A stretch of 6,440 nt of DNA from Hyphomicrobiales bacterium (GTDB lineage: Bacteria; Pseudomonadota; Alphaproteobacteria; Rhizobiales; S144-23): NCBI GenBank assembly GCA_015494375.1, contig WGBL01000376.1, forward strand, positions 1 to 6,440. Direction: 5' to 3'. Positions 1 to 5,096 of this stretch are shown in pieces. The notes under the pieces were generated by a model, which was not told the origin of the DNA, did not search any database, and worked only from the letters and a program-made list of their open reading frames with translations. The first letter of the stretch is position 1, and each line of letters starts with the position of its first letter. The translations under genes and the position numbers were made by a program.

Positions 1-315
1 CTCTGCGAAAACACGCACCGCCCGCCGCATCGCCCACCGGTCGGCATTCAACAGCACACGAACCCGGTCAAACCCGAGCGCGCGCAGCGTCTCGCTTACC
101 GCATCGGCGTCGCCCTCCGCCTTCTCGAGCCGGCCGATGTGAGTATAGGCATTATTGCCGATAACGAGCGCAACCCGGCGTGCCTCGGCAGGCGTGCCCC
201 AAGCGAAAACGGCAAGGAGGATGAGGCCGAGAGCAAAGCCCCCCACCCAACGCCTCCACCACTTGCGGAAACCGCTGCCATGGCCCGCGCGCGGCAGTCT
301 TCCTGGATTGCGCAT
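1..315 (-). CDS. Caspase-like (peptidase C14) protein, N-terminal part, runs off left edge
   Basis: The first 105 codons of a gene whose remainder lies beyond base 1. The ATG at 315-313 follows a purine-rich AGAGGGG just upstream, and an in-frame TGA lies further upstream. Residues 1-24 are basic (WWRR motif), then a hydrophobic stretch at about 25-39 (GFALGLILLAVF) ends in AEA|RR, so this is a probable signal peptide or anchor and the protein acts in the periplasm or membrane. The mature part opens with RRVALVIGNNAY, then an acidic DADAVSETLRALGF helix and RVRVLLNAD. This is the typical first strand and helix of the caspase p20 fold found in bacterial metacaspase-like proteins. The catalytic His and Cys would lie outside the window, so activity cannot be judged. 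It is the last gene of the minus-strand run and follows the six-Cys protein by 77 bp. Family assignment is fairly secure; substrate and role are unknown. Confidence 0.8.
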   Translation of the reverse strand, partial: MRNPGRLPRAGHGSGFRKWWRRWVGGFALGLILLAVFAWGTPAEARRVALVIGNNAYTHIGRLEKAEGDADAVSETLRALGFDRVRVLLNADRWAMRRAVRVFAE

Positions 316-392
316 CGCCCCTCTAATACCTTGAATGCCATGAACGCACTCGCGACGGGAGCCGTTGCGCCCGCCGGGAGCGCGCAGATCAC

Positions 393-695
393 CTACTCAA
401 CCGCCGGGTATGGATAGCAATAGGGCCGACCATCGATCCAAACGAGATAGTATCCGGGCGCACATTCATAACGCCGCGTCCGCGGTGAGTTCTGGCAGCG
501 CATACAGGCATTGTAGAGCCGTGTGAGCATGCCGAAGGTCCCTGGTGCCCCAGCCGAGCGGGCAAAGGCGTAGTATTGCTGGCATATCTGGGCGCAGGTT
601 TGCGCATGGGCTGAAGGGCCAGACCAAAACATGCCGGCGAGCATTGCCAAAGCCAAGGTCAGCTTGCGCGGGAAGATTGGATTTCTTTCAATCAT
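393..695 (-). CDS. Small exported six-cysteine protein, function unknown
   Basis: A 100-residue protein. I chose the ATG at 695-693 because AGGGAG lies about 7 nt upstream and because this start gives a clean signal peptide. A start 14 codons further upstream (737) would place a charged stretch before the signal and has no better ribosome site. Residues 1-10 carry Arg and Lys, residues about 11-26 are hydrophobic (LTLALAMLAGMFW), and cleavage fits SAHA|QT at about residue 31. The mature part of about 70 residues has six Cys (QTC, QIC, NAC, MRC, YEC, PYC), an even number suited to three disulfides in the periplasm or outside. Its C-terminus is aromatic and Pro-rich (GYYLVWIDGRPYCYPYP). I do not recognise a family. 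Its neighbour is the exported caspase-like gene 77 bp downstream. One copy of a 17-bp repeat lies about 90 bp upstream. Confidence 0.75.
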   Translation of the reverse strand: MIERNPIFPRKLTLALAMLAGMFWSGPSAHAQTCAQICQQYYAFARSAGAPGTFGMLTRLYNACMRCQNSPRTRRYECAPGYYLVWIDGRPYCYPYPAVE

Positions 696-785
696 GATGC
701 GTCTCCCTGTTTGCTCTCTGTGCGCCGCTTCTGCCAAGCCGGTTGGTTCGCCGATCTATGGCTGTCCTCGAACGCTCGACACGTC

Positions 786-802
786 TATCGGGATGGTCGG
801 CG
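786..802. repeat. 17-bp direct repeat, copy 1
   Basis: TATCGGGATGGTCGGCG on the plus strand is identical to 1606-1622. Similarity continues loosely on the left flank (CGACAC a few bases before both copies). It sits in the 126-bp gap between the stop of the TPR-like gene and the start of the six-Cys gene, so in gene orientation it is upstream of the latter. A 17-bp exact match within 6.4 kb is unlikely by chance. It may be an operator or promoter part, or a dispersed repeat. Confidence 0.8.
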
Positions 803-821
803 GCTGGCGCAAAGCAGGCGC

Positions 822-1325
822 TCAGTCACGCCTCGCCAGGAGTGCTGCAACCCGACGGCTGGCGAGCGCCGTGTCGAACAGGGCCCGTGCCACCTGGCCA
901 CCCAGCACCGCAAAGAGGCCTGTGATGACCACCCCTCCCGGAATGAGCAGAACAGCGATGAGACCGGGAAAGCCTGGGCCGTAACGGAAGCCTCCGCTTT
1001 GAGAAAAAGCCCCAAACTCTACGAGCATCCCTATTGCGCCCAAGGCGACAAGCACCCATCCAATAAATGCGATCAAACTCGCCACTGCTCGCCCGGTCGC
1101 GTAGTCGTTGACCTCTCCGGCTTGGGCAGCGTCAAGGGAGGTGCTACCCGCGGCAATTTCCTCGCCGTTGAGCCGGGCCAGGTTGCGTCTGGCTGCGGCA
1201 GCCTCAAAGCTGCTGGCGTCAGCCTCGATCACCTTGCGATAGAGCCTGATGGCCTCATCCTGCTGTCCTTCCCGCTCTGCCGCGCGTGCGGCATCGAAAA
1301 GCTGTGATGGTGTTTGCTCTGACAT
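822..1325 (-). CDS. TPR-like protein with two membrane helices, function unknown
   Basis: A 167-residue protein starting at the ATG 1325-1323, preceded by AAGGGGGGG about 5 nt upstream. Residues about 5-53 look like one TPR-type helix pair plus a following helix (AAREG, DEAIRLYRKVIEADASSFEA, ARRNLARL). A linker follows (54-78), then membrane segment 1 at about 81-103 (AVASLIAFIGWVLVALGAIGML), a Gly/Phe-rich loop (FSQSGGFRYGPGFPG), and membrane segment 2 at about 119-141. A short amphipathic tail ends in ASRRVAALLARRD. There is no signal peptide, so the TPR-like part is probably cytoplasmic and the protein sits in the inner membrane, where it could serve as a protein-protein docking module. 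The GGQVARALFDTA tail after the last helix resembles that of other small bacterial membrane proteins of unknown role. The surroundings are minus-strand genes for exported proteins, but the gap to the next gene (126 bp) is too wide to assume an operon. Confidence 0.8.
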   Translation of the reverse strand: MSEQTPSQLFDAARAAEREGQQDEAIRLYRKVIEADASSFEAAAARRNLARLNGEEIAAGSTSLDAAQAGEVNDYATGRAVASLIAFIGWVLVALGAIGMLVEFGAFSQSGGFRYGPGFPGLIAVLLIPGGVVITGLFAVLGGQVARALFDTALASRRVAALLARRD

Positions 1326-1377
1326 GGCGCCCCCCCTTCAAGATTATCTCAAGTGAACAATGGCCCGAGACCGACTA

Positions 1378-1566
1378 TTAACACTCAAGAGTATTATCAC
1401 TCATAGTGCCATTGTCCACACCGCTTGACTCTGCGGCAGTCCTTCCGCCACCAGCGCCGATTGGGGCGGCAGACCTTCTCGCATGCGGGCCAGGGCCGGT
1501 CATCTGCTCATTCGCCGCTCTCGCCCTGGGCGATGCCGGCGCCGTTAAAACCGCGAGGAGGGCCAT
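1378..1566 (-). CDS. Doubtful small exported ORF with atypical start
   Basis: 62 codons from the ATG at 1566 to the TAA at 1378. The N-terminus MALLAVLTAPASPRARA followed by ANEQ resembles the hydrophobic core and AxA cleavage site of a signal peptide but lacks a basic n-region. The remainder is Gly/Ala/Ser-rich and resembles nothing I know. The only strong ribosome site, AGGAGG at 1591-1586, is 19 nt from the ATG, which is too far. A TTG better placed for the site opens the short frame TTG AAA TCG CGC TTC TGA, whose stop overlaps the ATG (TGATG). Read together, MKSRF plus the downstream core would make a normal signal peptide, so this could be a frameshifted gene, a coupled stop-start pair, or chance. 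Copy 2 of the 17-bp repeat is 40 bp upstream. Confidence 0.3.
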   Translation of the reverse strand: MALLAVLTAPASPRARAANEQMTGPGPHARRSAAPIGAGGGRTAAESSGVDNGTMSDNTLEC

Positions 1567-1605
1567 CAGAAGCGCGATTTCAACGCCTCCTCACGACACA
1601 CTCTT

Positions 1606-1622
1606 TATCGGGATGGTCGGCG
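1606..1622. repeat. 17-bp direct repeat, copy 2
   Basis: An exact match to 786-802 in the same orientation. It lies about 40 bp upstream (minus-strand sense) of the small ORF that starts at 1566. Both copies therefore precede minus-strand ORFs with signal-peptide-like N-termini, which is why a shared regulatory site is conceivable. Confidence 0.8.
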
Positions 1623-1886
1623 CAGATCCCGGCTCGCCCCTCACCGGCGGGCGGAGCCGGCGCAGGCTCTGGCTGCACAGATGGCGTCGGCGGCCAAGAC
1701 TGCAAGCGCCATGATCCGGCGGTTTTGGCGAAGCACGTCGAAGTCCAATCGCGTCACTCAGGCTTGCTCTTGGAGCATCGAGGGCGGAGAGGACAAGGGG
1801 CCAAAAGAGAGGGACTGGTGCCTGGAAATGACACCCCTGAGAGCTTGGCCGCGGCGTATCCTTTCCACATTTTTTCCACGCTGCAA
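1623..1886. other. Intergenic stretch without a recognisable gene
   Basis: Open frames cross this stretch on both strands, but none has a convincing ribosome site, recognisable motif or consistent codon pattern; their translations are Arg/Pro/Ser-rich, as expected of shadow frames in GC-rich DNA. No tRNA, repeat or strong hairpin was seen. Together with the small-RNA locus to its right and the repeat to its left, this makes a protein-gene-free gap of about 550 bp between the doubtful ORF at 1566 and the metF-like stop at 2117. It could hold a decayed gene. Confidence 0.5.
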
Positions 1887-1914
1887 TTGTCTTTTGGGCA
1901 GCAAGGGTTATGCT
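1887..1914 (+). promoter_or_regulatory. Sigma70-like promoter for the small RNA
   Basis: A -35 box TTGTCT (1887-1892) and a -10 box TATGCT (1909-1914) are separated by 16 bp. Alphaproteobacterial vegetative promoters often keep the TTG and the TA..T positions, as here. The expected transcription start is about 1920-1922, directly before the first hairpin. The match is by eye, but it is supported by the correctly oriented intrinsic terminator 150 bp downstream and by the absence of a coding frame between them. Confidence 0.55.
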
Positions 1915-1920
1915 GTGAGC

Positions 1921-2067
1921 ATCGTGTGGTGTGTCGTGATATTCGGCAATGCCCCCCGTCGAGCCGAAGACACACCCATGGGCGCCGGCTTCCCTCCCGG
2001 CGCGACCGCGCCAAAGCAAGCGGTCAGATGGCGTTCAACCAGGCAAGCCCGGTTGAACGCCTTTTTT
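1921..2067 (+). ncRNA. Candidate structured small RNA, family unassigned
   Basis: About 147 nt between a promoter-like sequence and a strong terminator. It folds into consecutive local hairpins. H1: GGTGTGTC (1928-1935) pairs with GACACACC (1969-1976), and after a 6-nt bulge TTCGGC (1942-1947) pairs with GCCGAA (1963-1968), leaving the C-rich loop AATGCCCCCCGTCGA. H2: GCGCCGG (1982-1988) pairs with CCGGCGC (1997-2003), loop CTTCCCTC. H3: GACCGC (2004-2009) pairs with GCGGTC (2020-2025), loop GCCAAAGCAA. H4 is the terminator. The only ATG frame inside (from 1978) reads through the terminator, so a peptide is unlikely. Two pyrimidine-rich loops would suit pairing with purine-rich ribosome sites, as in many trans-acting small RNAs. 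6S RNA was considered: length and a GAGCCGA string (1961-1967) fit, but a series of local hairpins does not match the single long interrupted 6S hairpin. It converges with the metF-like gene. Confidence 0.55.
2030..2067 (+). terminator. Intrinsic terminator of the small RNA
   Basis: GGCGTTCAACC (2030-2040) and GGTTGAACGCC (2051-2061) form a perfect 11-bp stem with a 10-nt loop, followed at once by six T (2062-2067). The T run lies only on the plus-strand 3' side, so it stops plus-strand transcripts; the minus-strand metF message reading the other way would get a hairpin without a U tract. Since no plus-strand protein gene precedes it, it argues strongly for a noncoding transcript upstream. 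Confidence 0.92.
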
Positions 2068-2116
2068 GTCCGCTGTGAGGTTTGCCCGCTGTGAGAGCTG
2101 GGCACGGCCGACGCAT

Positions 2117-3145
2117 TCAGCTCGAGAGATTCTCCGGCGCAACCCGTGTTTCCGCTGCATGATTGAGGCGCTCATCGAGGATGCCGCTTTCGGCAACAAT
2201 CTCGTGGACCAGATGCTCGCGCCGATAGGCCATGACATGCACACCCGCCACGCCCTCGATCTCGCGCATCTCCTGAATGAGCTCGATGGCCAGCCGCTTG
2301 CCCTCCTCGGTCTGGTCCCGAGCGCCCTCGATGCGGGCGATGACCGCGTCCGGAATATGGACGCCGGGCACATTGGTGCGCATCCAGCGTGCCGCCCGCG
2401 CGGAAGTGAGCGGCCCCACACCGGCGAGGATGAAGACCTTCTCATGGAGCCCCAAGTCACGCACGCGCGCCATAAAGGCGCGGAACCGTGCAAGATCGAA
2501 AACATAGTTGGTCTGGATGAAGTCGGCCCCGGCCCGCACCTTTTTTGCGAGCCTCTGGGCGCGCCATTCGAGTGGCGGCACACAGGGGTTTTCGGCGGCG
2601 CCGAGAAACACCCTGGGCGGGGATGAGAGGCGGCGGCCCGAAAGGAAAGTGCCGTCGTCGCGCATGGTGCGGATGGTGCGCAGAAGCGAGACACTATCGA
2701 AGTCGAAGACAGGTTTGGCGCCCGGCTGATCGCCGACGCCGACGCCGTCGCCGGTGAGACAAAGAATGCTGCCGACGCCCATTGCGGCCGCGCCCAATAC
2801 ATCCCCCTGAATGGCAATGCGATTGCGATCGCGACACGAAATCTGCAGAACCACACCATAGCCCACCCGCGAGAGCAGTGAGCAGATGCCCATTGAGGAC
2901 ATATGGCAGTTGGCGCCTGATGCATCGGTGGCGTTGATGGCATCGGCCACATCCTTGAGCGGCTCGGCGGCTTTGAGCACATCGCGCGGATCAGCCGAAT
3001 CGGGCGGATTGAGTTCGGCGGTGACCGCAAACCAGCCACGGCGCAGGACGCGCTCGAGCCTCGAGCCCGAATGGTGACCGGGCGGCGGCTCGAGCGGACC
3101 ATCTGCAATGGGATCGAAGGGCTCGGGGGTCTGGATGGCGATCAT
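2117..3145 (-). CDS. metF: MetF-like methylenetetrahydrofolate reductase
   Basis: 342 residues, somewhat longer than the roughly 300 of classical MetF. It would interconvert 5,10-methylene- and 5-methyl-tetrahydrofolate in the cytoplasm, using FAD in the known family. Residues expected for the TIM-barrel family are visible: AELNPP with Glu44 (the position of the catalytic Glu in E. coli MetF), NATD at 71-74, CRDRNR at 104-109, LTGD with Asp133 (the flavin/folate Asp), and GADFIQTNYVFD with Gln211 (the folate-binding Gln). GVHVMAYRRE at about 301-310 lies near the end of the barrel. The N-terminal 28 residues are Pro-rich and precede the fold. The start ATG overlaps the stop of the MetV-like gene (ATGA), so translation is coupled. 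The pairing with a cysteine-rich partner resembles the MetVF enzymes of acetogens. Whether it makes methyl groups for methionine or oxidises methyl-folate from demethylation reactions cannot be decided here. Confidence 0.88.
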   Translation of the reverse strand: MIAIQTPEPFDPIADGPLEPPPGHHSGSRLERVLRRGWFAVTAELNPPDSADPRDVLKAAEPLKDVADAINATDASGANCHMSSMGICSLLSRVGYGVVLQISCRDRNRIAIQGDVLGAAAMGVGSILCLTGDGVGVGDQPGAKPVFDFDSVSLLRTIRTMRDDGTFLSGRRLSSPPRVFLGAAENPCVPPLEWRAQRLAKKVRAGADFIQTNYVFDLARFRAFMARVRDLGLHEKVFILAGVGPLTSARAARWMRTNVPGVHIPDAVIARIEGARDQTEEGKRLAIELIQEMREIEGVAGVHVMAYRREHLVHEIVAESGILDERLNHAAETRVAPENLSS

Positions 3146-3882
3146 GGCGCCGACGCTCCCCGGTGCTTGGCGCGCCTGTCCTCGCCGCCTCCGTTCTCAC
3201 CGCCCCTGCCCTCGCCGCTCTCCTGATGTGGCGGTTGCCGGGTTGGGCTCTCAAAAACGCTCGTCGTTTCCTCGACAGCCTGATCAGCGAGTGCCGCTTC
3301 TGGCTCTGCGGCAAGGGGAGCGGCGCTCGGGGCAAGACGGCGGGCGCGGCGAAAGGCCTTGGCCAGTGTCGAGCGGGCGCGTTCTGGCGGCGAGACGGCC
3401 GTTGGCTCCGGAGGGGCCATGGCCCGTCTCCTTTCGGCTGCTTTCTCCCGCGCCACCCGGAGCCAGCTCGACGAGCCCGCAAGGGCCCGGTCGACGGGCG
3501 GCTGCACAATCGCGATGCGCTCAAGGCCCCGGGGCATCCGCGCCGCCCCCTCCCAGGCCTCGAGCCAGACACAGCGCATCTCGGGCCTCACCTCACACGA
3601 GCCGTCCTCGCGCACCCCGCCGCATGGGCCATTGCGCAGATTCTTGGGGCAGTTCATCGGGCAAGCCATGCCGGTCGAGGACAACACACACTGGCCGCAC
3701 ATCTTGCAATCAAACAAGAAACCCTTGATCGCGCGCTCGATGAAGGCCACGGGCCGCTCGAGCCGGTCGTAGCCGAGGCGCGCAAAAAGCGGATCGAGCG
3801 CCACCATCAGCGCCTCGAAGCGATTGTAGAGGCGCTCGAAAAAGCGGGCATGGCGAACCGCAAAGCGGCGTGCGGCATACAT
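3142..3882 (-). CDS. MetV-like protein with MTHFR C-terminal (Cys-rich) domain
   Basis: 246 residues. The ATG at 3882-3880 has GGGAGG 8 nt upstream. Residues about 1-55 form a basic helical region. Residues 57-110 carry eight Cys (59, 62, 65, 74, 78, 87, 96, 104), with the strings FDCKMCGQC, MACPMNCPK, RNGPCGG, DGSCEV and RCVWLEAW. This matches the Pfam family called methylenetetrahydrofolate reductase C-terminal (PF12225), which in acetogens is the separate MetV subunit holding metal or iron-sulfur sites and binding MetF. The following gene is exactly a MetF, with a 4-nt ATGA overlap, so the two are very likely subunits of one complex. From about residue 145 the protein continues as roughly 100 residues of low-complexity Arg/Ala/Pro/Glu, ending in a Gly-rich stretch (GEGRGGENGGGEDRR); I do not expect this tail in the family and it may be disordered. 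The gene is divergent from sodB. Confidence 0.85.
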   Translation of the reverse strand: MYAARRFAVRHARFFERLYNRFEALMVALDPLFARLGYDRLERPVAFIERAIKGFLFDCKMCGQCVLSSTGMACPMNCPKNLRNGPCGGVREDGSCEVRPEMRCVWLEAWEGAARMPRGLERIAIVQPPVDRALAGSSSWLRVAREKAAERRRAMAPPEPTAVSPPERARSTLAKAFRRARRLAPSAAPLAAEPEAALADQAVEETTSVFESPTRQPPHQESGEGRGGENGGGEDRRAKHRGASAP

Positions 3883-4056
3883 GGTGCAAGCCTCCCATTT
3901 TGGGCGTCGGGTAGTGGCTATGCCATTTCGTGCTCACCGCCCACGCCCATTTACGCGCGCACGCCCGCCGCTGGATGCTTCCGGGCGCGACACCGGCTTG
4001 GCAGGATGCGACAGAAGTGCGCAAGCGCTCTGGGCCAGAAATTGGCGCCCGCTTTC

Positions 4057-4085
4057 TTGCCAGAGGGCAGCGCAGCAATTATCAC
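4057..4085 (+). promoter_or_regulatory. Possible sodB promoter
   Basis: TTGCCA (4057-4062), then 17 bp, then TATCAC (4080-4085). The -35 matches five of six and the -10 four of six consensus positions. The transcript would begin near 4092 and carry a leader of about 230 nt containing the tandem repeats. No better match was seen nearer to the gene. Found by eye, so uncertain. Confidence 0.35.
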
Positions 4086-4184
4086 CATGCCAGCGCTCTC
4101 GGTCGCGTGGGGCGGTGGGCCTCTGTGGGGCTCCAAGCCATCAAGGCGGCATGCCTCGCCTGGCGCGTGACACGCCTTGCCATA

Positions 4185-4268
4185 CAGGCGGCGCGCCCAA
4201 GCAACCAGGCGGCGCGCCTAAGCAACCAGGCGGGGCGCCTTGGCAACGGGGGGGCGTGCCTCGACAAC
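4185..4268. repeat. 21-bp tandem repeat array upstream of sodB
   Basis: Four abutting 21-bp units begin at 4185, 4206, 4227 and 4248. Units 1 and 2 differ at one base (CCC versus CCT after the GGCGCG core); units 3 and 4 have diverged further but keep the GCG(C/T)GCC-like core and the terminal (G/A)CAAC. Two weaker units in the same register can be traced at 4143 and 4164. Units 1 and 2 each contain the 8-bp palindrome GGCGCGCC. 21 bp is close to two helical turns, so equivalent bases face the same side of the DNA. The array ends 56 bp before the sodB start codon. Confidence 0.85.
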
Positions 4269-4324
4269 CGAGAGGCAAACGACAACCAACAAACCAAGCC
4301 AAACAAAACCCGGAGGAAGGACCA
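4269..4324 (+). promoter_or_regulatory. A/C-rich unstructured sodB leader with ribosome site
   Basis: About 40 bases almost without T (CAA-rich, e.g. CAACCAACAAACCAAGCC) run into GGAGGAAGG, whose GGAGG ends 8 nt before the GTG at 4325. The low structure and strong ribosome site fit a highly translated message and fix the start, since the reading frame itself stays open for hundreds of bases upstream. Confidence 0.6.
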
Positions 4325-4924
4325 GTGACATTCCAATTGCCCGACCTGCCTTATGCTTATGACGCCCTTCAGCCCTATATGTCGGCCGAGACGCTCGAGT
4401 ATCACCACGACAAGCACCACCAGGCCTATGTGGATAACGGCAACAAACTGCTCGAGGGCTCGGGCCTCGAGGGCAAGAGCCTCGAGGAGATCGTCAAGGG
4501 CTCCTATGGAAGCAACGCCGGCCTCTTCAACAATGCCGGCCAGCATTACAACCACATCCATTTCTGGCAGTGGATGAAGCCCGGCGGCGGCGGCACCTCG
4601 TTGCCCGGCGCGCTGCAGGAAAAGGTCGATTCAGACCTCGGCGGCTTCGACAAGTTCCGCGCCGACTTCATCCAGGCCGGCGTCACCCAGTTCGGCTCGG
4701 GCTGGTGCTGGCTGGCGATGAAGGATGGCCGTCTCGAGATCATGAAGACGCCCAATGGCGAGAACCCGCTGGTGCATGGCGCGGTGCCGCTGCTTGGCTG
4801 CGATGTCTGGGAGCATTCCTATTACATCGACTATCGCAACGCGCGGCCGAAATACCTCGAGGCCTGGTTCGACAATCTCGTCAATTGGGAGCATGTCGAG
4901 GAGATGATGGCGGCGGCGAGCTAG
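4325..4924 (+). CDS. sodB: Superoxide dismutase, iron type
   Basis: 199 residues, full length for bacterial Fe/Mn superoxide dismutase, which converts superoxide to oxygen and hydrogen peroxide in the cytoplasm (no signal peptide). It starts at GTG 4325: GGAGG lies 8 nt upstream and the N-terminus FQLPDLPYAYDALQPYMSAE aligns with known SodB N-termini. Metal ligands by comparison with E. coli SodB are His27 (YHHDKHH), His77 (YNHIHFW), Asp160 and His164 (DVWEHSYYIDYRNARP). Gln73 in FNNAGQHYNH occupies the N-terminal outer-sphere position typical of the iron form, although some alphaproteobacterial enzymes of this type also accept manganese. FGSGWCWL at about 123-130 is the usual central motif. 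The frame is open from 3881 onward and would add repeats of GGAPKQP type; I treat that as untranslated leader. The gene is divergent from the MetV/MetF operon and 172 bp before amt. Confidence 0.95.
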   Translation: MTFQLPDLPYAYDALQPYMSAETLEYHHDKHHQAYVDNGNKLLEGSGLEGKSLEEIVKGSYGSNAGLFNNAGQHYNHIHFWQWMKPGGGGTSLPGALQEKVDSDLGGFDKFRADFIQAGVTQFGSGWCWLAMKDGRLEIMKTPNGENPLVHGAVPLLGCDVWEHSYYIDYRNARPKYLEAWFDNLVNWEHVEEMMAAAS

Positions 4925-4945
4925 ACGGACGCGGCCCACGGGCGG

Positions 4946-4966
4946 CCGGGGGGCGCGGCCCCTCGG
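4946..4966 (+). terminator. GC-rich hairpin after sodB, possible terminator
   Basis: A 9-bp stem (4946-4954 with 4958-4966, including one G-U pair) around a 3-nt GCG loop begins 22 bases after the sodB stop. No T run follows, so it is not a classical intrinsic terminator; it may protect the 3' end or assist termination. Another inverted repeat (GCGGGC 4986-4991 with GCCCGC 5000-5005) lies just beyond. Confidence 0.35.
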
Positions 4967-5010
4967 GCCCCGAGCGCCGCTCGTTGCGGGCGCAAATTTG
5001 CCCGCGCCTG

Positions 5011-5040
5011 TTGGAGAGCCGCCGCAAGGCTCGATACGAT
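5011..5040 (+). promoter_or_regulatory. Possible amt promoter
   Basis: TTGGAG (5011-5016), 18 bp, TACGAT (5035-5040). The start of transcription would be near 5047, giving a leader of about 50 nt. A sigma54 (-24/-12) promoter, as used by many nitrogen-regulated amt genes, was looked for in the gap and not found. Weak, by-eye match. Confidence 0.35.
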
Positions 5041-5096
5041 AGCGCGGGCGCGCGCTCCCGGGTTGGGGCACCGCTCAAGAGTTGGGGGAGGGGATC

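Noticed and set aside
1591..2019. 142-codon minus-strand open frame
   Set aside because: No recognisable motif or ribosome site, and it overlaps the structured RNA locus antisense.
1921..2067. Assignment of the small RNA as 6S RNA
   Set aside because: Length and a GAGCCGA string are compatible, but the sequence folds best into separate local hairpins rather than one long hairpin with a central bulge. Left unassigned; a covariance-model search would decide.
1425..2078. 217-codon plus-strand open frame across the gene-poor centre
   Set aside because: No ribosome site at its start, Arg/Ser/Gln-rich translation without any motif, and it runs through the small-RNA hairpins and the terminator. 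It looks like a chance frame in GC-rich DNA.
2070..2095. 10-bp direct repeat CCGCTGTGAG at 2070-2079 and 2086-2095
   Set aside because: Short, two copies only, just after the terminator; could be local slippage, and no function is suggested.
2035..3108. 357-codon minus-strand frame overlapping metF
   Set aside because: It is a shadow: the alternative frame carries all MetF-family motifs and a coupled start, whereas this one gives Ser/Arg/Pro-rich low-information sequence.
3883..4056. Riboswitch or clear promoter upstream of the MetV-like gene
   Set aside because: I looked for a SAM- or folate-related aptamer and for -35/-10 boxes on the minus strand and saw none that I could support.
3163..4170. 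335-codon plus-strand frame antisense to the MetV-like gene
   Set aside because: The opposite strand encodes the clear eight-Cys domain with a good ribosome site; this frame has neither motif nor start signal.
5062..5080. Sigma54-type promoter before amt (TTGGGGCACCGC)
   Set aside because: The -12 TGC element is not at the required spacing and the position is too close to the start codon.
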